A stretch of 64,000 nucleotides of DNA, taken from NCBI RefSeq assembly GCF_018604545.1, contig NZ_CP075896.1, positions 8,370,001-8,434,000 on the forward strand. Reading direction: 5' to 3'. Each line of letters opens with the position of its first letter. Within the stretch, counting starts at the first letter, position 1. Below the pieces are notes generated by a model that was not told the DNA's origin, ran no database searches, and saw only the letters and a list, made by a program, of their open reading frames with translations. This document shows, one piece after another, positions 33,525-41,274 of this stretch. The DNA is from Streptomyces koelreuteriae. GTDB lineage: Bacteria; Actinomycetota; Actinomycetes; Streptomycetales; Streptomycetaceae. The translations under genes were made by a program, and so were the position numbers.

Positions 33525-34966
33525 GAAGGCTCCTCCTCGACCGATGTGAGCGGAAGCAGCACCTGGAAGCGTGTGTCCCCCGGCTCCGACTCCACCTGGA
33601 TGCTCCCGTGGTGCTTGTTGACCACGATCCGCCAGGAGATGTCGAGCCCGAGCCCGGTCCCCTCACCCACGGGTTTCGTCGTGAAGAAGGGATCGAAGAT
33701 CCGCCCCCGGTCGGCCGCCGGGATCCCGACGCCGCTGTCCCGGAACTCCACCAGCAGCCGGTCGTGGTCCGGAGCCGTCCGCACGGTCAACGTCCCCTCA
33801 CCGCCCGCGCTGTTGATGGCCGACACCGCGTTGTCGATGAGGTTCGTCCACACCTGGTTGAGCTCGGCCGGGTACGCCGGGATCCTCGGCAGCGTCCGGT
33901 CGTACTCCTTGACGACCTTGATCTCCTTGCCGATCTTGGCCGACAGCATCAGTAGCGTGGAGTCGAGGAGTTCGTGCACATCGGCGTTCTGGAAGGGCGC
34001 CCGGTCGAGCTGCGAGTACTGCTTCGCCGCGTCGACGAGATGCGAGATGCGGGTGGTCGAGTCGTTGATCTCGTCCATCAGCAGCTCGGTCTCGACGGTG
34101 TAGTTGAGCCACCCGATCGCGCTCGGCAGCATGTCCTCGTCGACGGCCGCCGCGACCTGGTCCAGCCAGTCCTCGTCGAGACCGGCCTGGACGAACGTCG
34201 GCGCGATCCGCCAGCCGTCCGGGATACCCCGGTCGTCGAGCCAGTCGCTGAGCACGTCCTCCCGGTCGGAGGCCTCCAGCGGGCTCAGCACGGGTGCCTT
34301 GGCGACCCGCTCGGCGGTGCGCTCCTGGATGTCGATGAGGTTCGCCATGACCTCGGGGGAGTAGGAACCCTGCGCGATGATCGCCAGCTTGTGCCGCATC
34401 TTGCCGACCCGCTCCCGCAAGGTCGCGGTCGCCCGTACCGCCGCCGCGGCGGGGTTGTTGAGCTCGTGGGTGAGCCCCGCGGACAACGAGCCCAGCGCCA
34501 GCAGCCGCTCGCGCTGCCCGATGGCCCGCTGGGTGCTCTTCGAGCCGAAGAACAGCCCCTCCAGCAGATGCACCGCCATCGGGAACCACTCCTGCATGAT
34601 GTCCGCGAACGTGTCGGCGGGCAGCACGAAGAACCGCGTCGGCTCGGTGACGCGCATGGAGTTGTTGTAGACCTGCCGCACCCGGTCGCCCAGATACGCC
34701 TGCATGGACCCCGCGTACACCCCGCGCTGCGAGGTCCGGGACACCTCCACATCGTCCCCGCCGACCCGGCGGTACAGCACGACCGTGCCCTCGAGCATCA
34801 CATAGAAGCAGGTGGCGGGATCGCCCTCGGTGTACACCGGGCCGGGCTCGAAGCGCTCCACCCGCCCCTCGCCGCACAGCCTGCCGAGCTGCTCGGGCGT
34901 GAGCTTCTCGAACAGGAACAGCGCCCCGATCTCCTGGGGGTTGCAGGGCATCGACTGCCCGCTCAT
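33521..34966 (-). CDS. Histidine kinase with N-terminal cyclic-nucleotide-binding domain
   Basis: 481 residues. A CNB-fold domain occupies about 16-130 (LFEKLTPEQLGRLCGEGRVE, GDPATCFYVMLEGTVVLYRR). The H-box is ALGSLSAGLTHELNNPAAAA with phospho-acceptor H167. The HATPase follows with N-box NLIDNAVSAINSAGG, G1 DSGVGIPAADRG, F-box IFDPFFTTKPVGEG and G2 GTGLGLDIS. There is no membrane segment, so it is a cytosolic sensor. It is coupled by ATGA overlap both to the upstream REC-flavoreductase gene and to the downstream UBP gene. The natural phospho-transfer partner is therefore the REC domain of its neighbour. The CNB ligand is unknown. Confidence 0.93.
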   Translation of the reverse strand: MSGQSMPCNPQEIGALFLFEKLTPEQLGRLCGEGRVERFEPGPVYTEGDPATCFYVMLEGTVVLYRRVGGDDVEVSRTSQRGVYAGSMQAYLGDRVRQVYNNSMRVTEPTRFFVLPADTFADIMQEWFPMAVHLLEGLFFGSKSTQRAIGQRERLLALGSLSAGLTHELNNPAAAAVRATATLRERVGKMRHKLAIIAQGSYSPEVMANLIDIQERTAERVAKAPVLSPLEASDREDVLSDWLDDRGIPDGWRIAPTFVQAGLDEDWLDQVAAAVDEDMLPSAIGWLNYTVETELLMDEINDSTTRISHLVDAAKQYSQLDRAPFQNADVHELLDSTLLMLSAKIGKEIKVVKEYDRTLPRIPAYPAELNQVWTNLIDNAVSAINSAGGEGTLTVRTAPDHDRLLVEFRDSGVGIPAADRGRIFDPFFTTKPVGEGTGLGLDISWRIVVNKHHGSIQVESEPGDTRFQVLLPLTSVEEEPS

Positions 34967-36639
34967 GACTGCTCCAGATACCGGTGGACGAGCATCACGG
35001 CCATGGCTCCCTCTCCGACGGCGGACGCGACGCGCTTGGCGGACTCGGCACGGGCGTCGCCCGCCACGAACACGCCGGGCACATTCGTCTCCAGGTGGTA
35101 CGGCGGCCGGTCCAGCTCCCAGTCCTCGGGCGGGCGGCCGTCGGAGGTCAGGTCGGGCCCGGCGAGGATGAAACCCCGTTCGTCCCGCAGCACCGTGCCG
35201 TCCAGCCAGTCGGTCAGCGGGGCGGCGCCGATGAAAACGAACACCCACTGCGCGTCGACCTGTTCGGTCTGACCGCTCTCCACGTCCCGCAGGGTCAGCC
35301 GCTCCAGATGCCCGTCGCCGTGCGCGGCCTCGACGACCGTACGGGAGCGCACCTGGATGTTGGGCGCGTCGTCTATCTGCTGGATCAGGTAGTGCGACAT
35401 CGACGCCGACAGCGACTCGCCCCGCACCAGCAGCGTCACCGACTTGGCGCCCCGGGACAGATACATCGCCGCCTGCCCGGCGGAGTTGGCACCGCCCACG
35501 ATGTACACGTCCTGCCCCTGGCAGGAGGGGGCCTCCGTCAGGGCCGACCCGTAGAACACCCCGCAGCCGGTCAGGTCGTCGCAGCCGGGCGCGGCGAGCT
35601 GCCGGTAGGACACGCCGGTCGCGAGGATCACGCTGTGCGCGGCGACCGCCGAGCCGTCGGAGAACCGGACGATCCGGGCGGCGCCGTTGACCTCCAGCGC
35701 CGTCACCTCGCGCGCGGTGAGGATCTCGGCGCCGAACTTCGCCGCCTGCCGCCGTGCCCGGTCGGTGAGCTGCCCGCCCGACACGCCGTCGGGGAAGCCC
35801 AGGTAGTTCTCGATGCGTGAGCTCTGCCCCGCCTGGCCGCCGGTCGCCGACCGCTCCACCAGCACGGTGCGCAGCCCCTCGGAGGCACCGTAGACGGCCG
35901 CGCCGAGCCCGGCCGGTCCGCCGCCGATCACGACCAGGTCGTAGAAGTCGGCCGTCGGGGTCGTCGCGAGACCGACCCGGGCGGCGAGGTCGACTGCCTC
36001 CGGTTCGACCAGGGGCGTCCCGTCCGGCGTGATGACCACCGGCAGCCGCATCCCGTCCGTGCCGGCCGCGGCCAGCAGCCGCCGGCCCTCCGGTTCCTCG
36101 GCGGAGTACCAGCGGTACGGCACCTGGTTGCGGGCCAGGAACTCCCGTACGTCCGAGGACCGCGACGACCAGCGGTGCCCGACGACCTTGGTGCTGGGCA
36201 CCGGCCGGAAGTCGCTGGTCCGCCACGCCTGGAGCAGGTCGTCCACGACCGGGTAGAGCTTCTCCTCGGGCGGGTCCCACGGCTTGAGGAGGTAGTGGTC
36301 GAGGTCGACGACGTTGATCGCGTCGATCGCCGCGTTGGTGTCCGCGTACGCCGTCAGCAGCACCCGCCGCGCGCCCGGGTACACGTCCAGGGCCTGTTCG
36401 AGGAACTCGATGCCGTTCATCTGCGGCATCCGGTAGTCGGCCAGGATCACCGCCACGAGATCGCCGCGCAGCTTCAGCTCCCGCAGCGCGTCGAGCGCGG
36501 ACTCGCCGGACTCCGCGCGCACGATCCGGTACGAGGCGCCGTACCGCCGCCGCAGATCCCGGGCCACCGCCCGGGAGACCCCCGGGTCGTCGTCCACGGT
36601 CAATATGACGGTCCGCGCCGCGTCGGCGGCCTGTGCCAT
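34963..36639 (-). CDS. Response regulator receiver fused to thioredoxin-reductase-like flavoprotein
   Basis: 558 residues in three parts. Residues 10-135 are a receiver domain with acidic pocket VDDD, phospho-acceptor D68 (VILADYRMPQMNG), T96 and K119. Residues 148-225 look like a glutaredoxin-type fold (KVVGHRWSSRSSDVREFLAR, LPVVITPDG) without the CxxC. Residues 232-558 are a pyridine-nucleotide flavoprotein: FAD motif VVIGGGPAGLGAA at about 237, NADPH motif YIVGGANSAGQAAMYLSRGA, and VFVAGDARAES. The redox CATC of thioredoxin reductase is absent (the region reads SALTEAPSCQG). Phosphorylation would thus gate an oxidoreductase rather than DNA binding. It heads a three-gene overlapping operon. 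Confidence 0.92.
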   Translation of the reverse strand: MAQAADAARTVILTVDDDPGVSRAVARDLRRRYGASYRIVRAESGESALDALRELKLRGDLVAVILADYRMPQMNGIEFLEQALDVYPGARRVLLTAYADTNAAIDAINVVDLDHYLLKPWDPPEEKLYPVVDDLLQAWRTSDFRPVPSTKVVGHRWSSRSSDVREFLARNQVPYRWYSAEEPEGRRLLAAAGTDGMRLPVVITPDGTPLVEPEAVDLAARVGLATTPTADFYDLVVIGGGPAGLGAAVYGASEGLRTVLVERSATGGQAGQSSRIENYLGFPDGVSGGQLTDRARRQAAKFGAEILTAREVTALEVNGAARIVRFSDGSAVAAHSVILATGVSYRQLAAPGCDDLTGCGVFYGSALTEAPSCQGQDVYIVGGANSAGQAAMYLSRGAKSVTLLVRGESLSASMSHYLIQQIDDAPNIQVRSRTVVEAAHGDGHLERLTLRDVESGQTEQVDAQWVFVFIGAAPLTDWLDGTVLRDERGFILAGPDLTSDGRPPEDWELDRPPYHLETNVPGVFVAGDARAESAKRVASAVGEGAMAVMLVHRYLEQS

Positions 36640-36838
36640 ACGTCCCCCACACCGGGCGGTCGACTCACGACGCGGCGTCCCGGGGCGCCGCGCCGGCCTT
36701 CGCCCATCGTATGTTCGATCGCCGCGCGGCGCTTTCGAAACGGAGATCATCCCGGGCGGTCCGGAACCCGTAGGGGTGGCGAAGGGGGGTAGTGAAGACT
36801 GGACGCACGCAGTGACCGTTTCTCAGGGAGGCAGCCGG

Positions 36839-37714
36839 ATGACACGCCCGATCACCGCAGGAGTCGACGGATCGCAGGAGAGCCTCGCCGCTCTGTCCTG
36901 GGCGGCCCGGGAGGCGGAGCGGCGCGGGCTGGCACTGCGGGTGGTGCACGCCTGGCGGCCCCAGCCGCAGGAGGCGCCCGAAGCGCGGATCGCCGGGGAC
37001 GCCGACGGCCAGGCGGAATGGGTGCGCGCCGCGGTGAACGAGGCCGTCGGGACCGTCACCGAACGGCACCCGGACCTCGACGTGTCCACCGACATCGTGG
37101 AGGGGCCGGCCGTCGACACCCTGCTCGCCGCCGCTGCCGACGCCGAGCTGCTGGTGCTGGGCTCGCGCGGGCACGGGCGGATCGTCGGCTTCCTGCTCGG
37201 CTCGGTCGGCCAGCAGGTGATCGCCGAGGCCGCCCGGCCCGTCGTCCTCGTCCGCGCGGGCGACGCACCCTCCGCCGAGGCCGCCGGGCGCGAGATCGTC
37301 GTGGGCCAGCAGGGCGACCCGGAGGACAGTGCCGACGCGCTGCGCTTCGCCTTCGAGACGGCGGCCGCGCGCGGCGCGACCGTGCGGGTCGTACGGGCCT
37401 GGACCCTGCCGCCCGTGTTCGCCTACAGCCCGGGCTCGCTGAAGCTCCTCGACGAGGCCGGGGGACTGGAGCCGTACGAGAGGAAGAGCCTGGACGCGGC
37501 GGTCCGGCCGTGGCGGGACCGCTTCCCCGACGTGCCGGTGGAGGAGCACGTGGAGATGGGCAGCGCCTCCCAGGTCCTGCTGTCGGTGGCCGGGACGGCC
37601 CAGCTCATGGTCGTGGGCCGCCGGGCGCACCGTACGGCCGTCGGCGCCCGGATCGGCTCGGTGGCGCACGGCATGCTGCACCACGCGGACTGCCCGGTCG
37701 CCGTGGTGCCGTAA
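36839..37714 (+). CDS. Tandem-domain universal stress protein
   Basis: A 291-residue protein with two USP domains. The first starts ITAGVDGSQESLAALSWAAR and ends at the nucleotide-binding motif GSRGHGRIVGFLLGSVGQQV. The second ends at VGRRAHRTAVGARIGSVAHGMLHHADCPVAVVP. The G-2x-G-9x-G(S/T) ATP-binding signature is clear in both halves. GGGAGG is seven bases before the ATG. It is divergent from the REC-flavoreductase operon with a shared 199-bp control region. This fits a redox or hypoxia stress role, although no DosR-type box was identified. Confidence 0.92.
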   Translation: MTRPITAGVDGSQESLAALSWAAREAERRGLALRVVHAWRPQPQEAPEARIAGDADGQAEWVRAAVNEAVGTVTERHPDLDVSTDIVEGPAVDTLLAAAADAELLVLGSRGHGRIVGFLLGSVGQQVIAEAARPVVLVRAGDAPSAEAAGREIVVGQQGDPEDSADALRFAFETAAARGATVRVVRAWTLPPVFAYSPGSLKLLDEAGGLEPYERKSLDAAVRPWRDRFPDVPVEEHVEMGSASQVLLSVAGTAQLMVVGRRAHRTAVGARIGSVAHGMLHHADCPVAVVP

Positions 37715-37744
37715 GGCCGACTCACGCCTGACGGACGCTCCGGC

Positions 37745-38977
37745 TCAGTCCGCGGTCGGCTGCAGCGTCTTGCGGGCCTTGGGCAGGATGTTCTGGATGT
37801 AGTCCTCGACCGCGGTCTCGATGCCGATGTCGTGCTGGGCCCGCTCGGACATGTACCAGCGGTGTTCGAGGAGCTGGTGGTAGATCTCCGCCGGGTCCAC
37901 GGCGCCGCGCAGTTCGGGCGGCACGGCCCGCACGGTCGGCCGGAACACCTCCCGCACCCAGCGGTGCGCGAGGACCTCCGGGCGGGCCCCCAGGGGGTCG
38001 CCCGGCGCGTAGTCGTCCTGGGTCGCCATCCAGCTCTCCAGGTCGTTCAGCAGCCGCCGGGCCTGGTTCTCCTCCGTGTCGAGGCCGGTCAGGCGCAGCA
38101 ACTGCCGCTGGTGGTGGCCCGCGTCGACGACCTTGGGCACGAAGCTGACCGTGTCACCGTTCGAGGCGTGCTCGATCTGCATCTCCGCGACGTCGAAGCC
38201 GAGTTCGTTCAGGCGGCGGATCCGGCGCTCGATGTACTGGTACTTGCCGGCCGGATAGACGGAGGTGCGGGTCAGCTCGTCCCACAGGGTGCGGTAGCGG
38301 GCGCAGATCTCCATGCCGAACTCGATGGGGTCCACGGACGGGTGCAGCGCCCCGGACGCCTCCAGGTCCAGCAGCTCCCCGCTGATGTTCACCCGGGCGA
38401 GGTCCAGGTCGTACTCGCGCTGGCCGACGCTGAGCTGGGGATGCAGATCACCGGTCTCGGCGTCCACCAGATAGGCGGCGTAGGCGCCGGCGTCCCGCCG
38501 GAAGAGGGTGTTGGACAGCGAGCAGTCGCCCCAGGCGAACCCGGCCAGGTGCAGCCGCACCAGCAGCACGGCGAGCGCGTCCATCAGCCGGTGCATGGTG
38601 GCCGGGCGCATGGTCGTCTCGAACATCGAGCGATACGGCATCGAGCCGCCCAGGTGCCGGGTGATCAGGACACTCTCCAGCGGGGCGCCGTCGGCGGTGG
38701 TGCGGCCGGTCACCACGGCGAGGGGGTCCACCGACGGGATGCCGAGCCGGTCCAGGTCGCGCAGCATGTCGTACTCGCGCTGCGCGGGCCGCTCGGCCAG
38801 TTCCTTGACGGCGATCACCTCGTCGCCGGCCCGGGAGTAGCGCACCACGTGCCGGGAGATGCCGCGCGGCAGCGGCACCAGGTACTCCTCCGGCCACTCC
38901 TCCAGGGGAACGTCCCACGGCAGTTCCAGCAGGAGCGCGGGATGCTCCGGGTTGGTCGCGCTGATCTGCAGTGCCAT
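37745..38977 (-). CDS. DUF4032 protein with kinase-like N-terminal domain
   Basis: A 410-residue cytosolic protein. The first ~210 residues resemble a protein-kinase-like (lipopolysaccharide-kinase) fold: EVIAVKELAERPAQREYDML (Lys), FAWGDCSLSNTLFRRD (catalytic Asp and Asn) and YLVDAETGDLH (metal-binding Asp). The C-terminal half, from GMEICARYRTLWDELTRT, carries the DUF4032 region RIRRLNELGFDVAEMQIEH and VVDAGHHQRQLLRLTGLD. The substrate is unknown; the kinase motifs look intact, so phosphotransfer is plausible. It is flanked by a USP gene and an MBL hydrolase gene. Confidence 0.87.
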   Translation of the reverse strand: MALQISATNPEHPALLLELPWDVPLEEWPEEYLVPLPRGISRHVVRYSRAGDEVIAVKELAERPAQREYDMLRDLDRLGIPSVDPLAVVTGRTTADGAPLESVLITRHLGGSMPYRSMFETTMRPATMHRLMDALAVLLVRLHLAGFAWGDCSLSNTLFRRDAGAYAAYLVDAETGDLHPQLSVGQREYDLDLARVNISGELLDLEASGALHPSVDPIEFGMEICARYRTLWDELTRTSVYPAGKYQYIERRIRRLNELGFDVAEMQIEHASNGDTVSFVPKVVDAGHHQRQLLRLTGLDTEENQARRLLNDLESWMATQDDYAPGDPLGARPEVLAHRWVREVFRPTVRAVPPELRGAVDPAEIYHQLLEHRWYMSERAQHDIGIETAVEDYIQNILPKARKTLQPTAD

Positions 38978-39018
38978 GGGCCGGGTGTCCTTGTCTCGCC
39001 GCCGATCGTCACATCAGA

Positions 39019-39765
39019 TTAGAGGGCGCGTTCGCGGGCCCGGAGCGCGGCGTCCCGCACCGGGCCGCGGTGGACCGGCCCGTGCCCGGGCAGCAGCAGC
39101 TCGCCCTCCAGCTCCGCCAGCACGTCCAGGGAGGCCACGGCACGCGGGCGCTCATGGTGGAACATGTCCGGCAGCAGCTGCGGCCCCTCGATCCGCGAGG
39201 TGGGGTGCCCGCTGACCAGGGCGTCGCCGGAGATCAGCACACCGGTGCCCGGTACGTGGTAGGCGCAGTGCCCGTCGGTGTGGCCCGGCGTGTGCACCGG
39301 GACGGGACGGCCCGGCAGGTCCAGGGCGCCCGCCGCCGGGAACGGCTCGGGGGCCGTGACCGGGTTGTGCGTGGTGCCGCCGGAGCGCAGCGCGTGCACC
39401 ACCCACGGCAGCACACCGGGCCGCCAGCCGTTCTTCAGTACCGTCCCGACGGACACCTGGTGCAGGAACTCCCGGCGCGCGTGCGGCACTTCGGCCTCGT
39501 GCAGATAGACGGGCGTGCCGTACGTGGCGCGCAGGTACTCGGCGGAACCCAGGTGGTCGTTGTGCGCGTGCGTGATCAGCACGGCCGCGACCGCCTCCGG
39601 GGAGCTGCCCACCTCCGTGAGCGAGGCGAGGACCTGCTCCCGGTCCCCGGGGTAGCCGGTGTCGACCAGGGTGACGGCGTCCCCCTCCGTGAGGATCACC
39701 CAGTTGGTGTTGGAGCCGTGCACCAGGTAGGTGCCGTCCGCGACTTGCCGTACGTCTGCCCGCAT
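39019..39765 (-). CDS. MBL-fold metallo-hydrolase
   Basis: A 248-residue metallo-beta-lactamase fold protein with all zinc ligands: VLITHAHNDHLGSAEYL (HxHxDH), PVHTPGHTDGHCAYH, VLISGDALVSG and the final LLLPGHGPVHRG. The family covers glyoxalase II, lactonases and RNases; the small size and absence of extra domains suggest a hydrolase of small esters or thioesters. A 41-bp gap separates it from the DUF4032 gene on the same strand. Confidence 0.9.
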   Translation of the reverse strand: MRADVRQVADGTYLVHGSNTNWVILTEGDAVTLVDTGYPGDREQVLASLTEVGSSPEAVAAVLITHAHNDHLGSAEYLRATYGTPVYLHEAEVPHARREFLHQVSVGTVLKNGWRPGVLPWVVHALRSGGTTHNPVTAPEPFPAAGALDLPGRPVPVHTPGHTDGHCAYHVPGTGVLISGDALVSGHPTSRIEGPQLLPDMFHHERPRAVASLDVLAELEGELLLPGHGPVHRGPVRDAALRARERAL

Positions 39766-39883
39766 GATCGCCCCGCGTTGTGTGGTCCCAGCCCGACGGA
39801 AGAAGGAAAGCAGACCCGGCGACAGGCGGAATCACCGGGTCCGCCTTCAACGGGCCCTGTGCGGCAGTGCGGTTCGGGCCGTC

Positions 39884-40507
39884 TCAGTGCACGCCGTGCG
39901 GGCGGAACTGGACGCTGACGCGCGGCCCCGTCGCGCGCGTGCTCTTGGGCACGGAGTGCTCCCAGGTGCGCTGGCAGGAGCCGCCCATCACGACGAGGTC
40001 GCCGTGGCCCAGAGGCCGGCGCACGGTGTCCCGGCCGCCCCGCATCGGGCGCAGCAGCAGATCCCGGGGTGCTCCCACCGACAGGATGGCGACCATCGTG
40101 TCCTCGCGGGCGCCGCGTCCGATCCGGTCGCCGTGCCAGGCCACACTGTCCCGGCCGTCGCGGTAGTAGCAGAGCCCGGCCGTGGTGAACGGCTCGCCCA
40201 GTTCACCGGCGTAGTGCGCGGACAGGGCGTCCCTCGCCTCGGCCAGGACCGGGTGCGGCAGCGGGTCGTCCGCGCCGTAGAACGCGAGCAGCCGGGGGAC
40301 GTCGACGACGTGGTCGTACATCGTGCGCCGCTCCGCCCGCCACGGCACCTCGGCGGCCAGCTTTTCGAACAGGTCGTCGGAACCGCTGAGCCATGTGGGC
40401 AGGGTGTCGAGCCAGGCGCCGAAACCGAGGTCGGTACGGCTGATCCCGTCGAGAGGACCGAGGCGCAGCTCGTCGGTCTGGTCGAAGAGGGAGCCCTGGA
40501 GGTGCAT
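39884..40507 (-). CDS. alkB: AlkB-type alpha-ketoglutarate-dependent dioxygenase
   Basis: A 207-residue non-heme iron dioxygenase that removes alkyl groups from DNA or RNA bases. Iron ligands are in SVAWHGDRIGRGAREDTMVA (HxD) and QRTWEHSVPKS (His). The 2-oxoglutarate-binding arginine is in GPRVSVQFRP. CYYRDGRDSVAWH, ILSVGAPRDLLLRP and GHGDLVVMGGSCQ are typical of actinobacterial AlkB. There is no Ada or AlkA gene nearby. It is divergent from the TetR gene, sharing the operator-rich region 40508-40624. Confidence 0.9.
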   Translation of the reverse strand: MHLQGSLFDQTDELRLGPLDGISRTDLGFGAWLDTLPTWLSGSDDLFEKLAAEVPWRAERRTMYDHVVDVPRLLAFYGADDPLPHPVLAEARDALSAHYAGELGEPFTTAGLCYYRDGRDSVAWHGDRIGRGAREDTMVAILSVGAPRDLLLRPMRGGRDTVRRPLGHGDLVVMGGSCQRTWEHSVPKSTRATGPRVSVQFRPHGVH

Positions 40508-40572
40508 GCGCCCAGCGTACTCCGTAATCGAAAATATGTTCCATCGAATTGCGAGGCTTCGCGACGTGAGGC

Positions 40573-40613
40573 TTTCGATACATCGGTGTATCGAATACAG
40601 TCATGTATCGAAA
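40573..40613. promoter_or_regulatory. Operator cluster for the 40625 TetR regulator
   Basis: TTCGATACA (40574-40582) and TGTATCGAA (40587-40595) form a 9-bp inverted repeat with a TCGG spacer. A third half-site TGTATCGAAA lies at 40604-40613, so outer arms TTTCGATACAT and ATGTATCGAAA also pair. The cluster ends 11 bp before the TetR start and probably mediates autorepression and control of the downstream dehydrogenase gene. Confidence 0.75.
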
Positions 40614-40624
40614 GGGGGCCGGAC

Positions 40625-41257
40625 ATGGCCGTGGAGGGGACGACGGGGCGGGTGACCAGGCGCCGGGTGCGCACGCGGGCCAACCTCCTGGAGGCGGCCT
40701 TCTCCGTGTTCGCGGCCAAGGGCTTCGGACATGTCTCCATCGAGGAGGTCTGCGAGGCCGCCGGCTACAGCCGAGGCGCCTTCTACTCCAACTTCTCCAG
40801 CCTCGACGAGCTGTTCTTCGCCCTCTACCGCGAGCGCGCCGACCTGATCGCCGAGCAGGTGTCGGGGGCCCTCGCCCTCGACGGGCCCGGCCTCGACGTG
40901 CCGGCGGCCGTGGACCGCGTCACCGACGTGCTGCTCCTCGACCGGGACTGGCTCCTGGTGAAGACGGACTTCCTCGTGCACGCGGCCCGCGACCCGGACG
41001 TGGCCCGCAGCCTGCTGGAACACCGCGCGCGGCTGCGACAGGCGATCGCCGACCGGCTCGGCCGGGCCCGCGGGCACACCGCACTGCCCGCCGTCCTGGG
41101 CGACACGGACGGCGCCGCCCGTGCCGTGGTCGCCGCGTACGACGGCGTCACCACCCAACTGCTGCTGGACCGGGACGTCGAACACGCCCGCGCCTGGCTG
41201 AAGCAACTGCTCACGGCCCTGCTGACCGACGGCAGCGGCACCCCCGATCAGAACTGA
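40625..41257 (+). CDS. TetR family regulator
   Basis: A 210-residue repressor-type regulator. The HTH region is TRANLLEAAFSVFAAKGFGH, then VSIEEVCEAAGYSRGAFYSN, then FSSLDELFFALYRERADLIA, typical of TetR_N. AAGGGGG precedes the ATG at 40625. It reads into the FAD-dehydrogenase gene 17 bp downstream and is preceded by a strong palindromic operator cluster, so it most likely controls itself and that enzyme. The ligand could be a steroid-like or other hydrophobic substrate of the dehydrogenase. Confidence 0.92.
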   Translation: MAVEGTTGRVTRRRVRTRANLLEAAFSVFAAKGFGHVSIEEVCEAAGYSRGAFYSNFSSLDELFFALYRERADLIAEQVSGALALDGPGLDVPAAVDRVTDVLLLDRDWLLVKTDFLVHAARDPDVARSLLEHRARLRQAIADRLGRARGHTALPAVLGDTDGAARAVVAAYDGVTTQLLLDRDVEHARAWLKQLLTALLTDGSGTPDQN

Positions 41258-41274
41258 GGAAGGGAACGGTCGCC

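Noticed and set aside
33521..36652. 1043-residue fusion of kinase with an upstream domain
   Set aside because: The N-terminal half is the shifted-frame shadow of the REC-flavoreductase gene; the real kinase begins at the ATG overlapping that gene stop.
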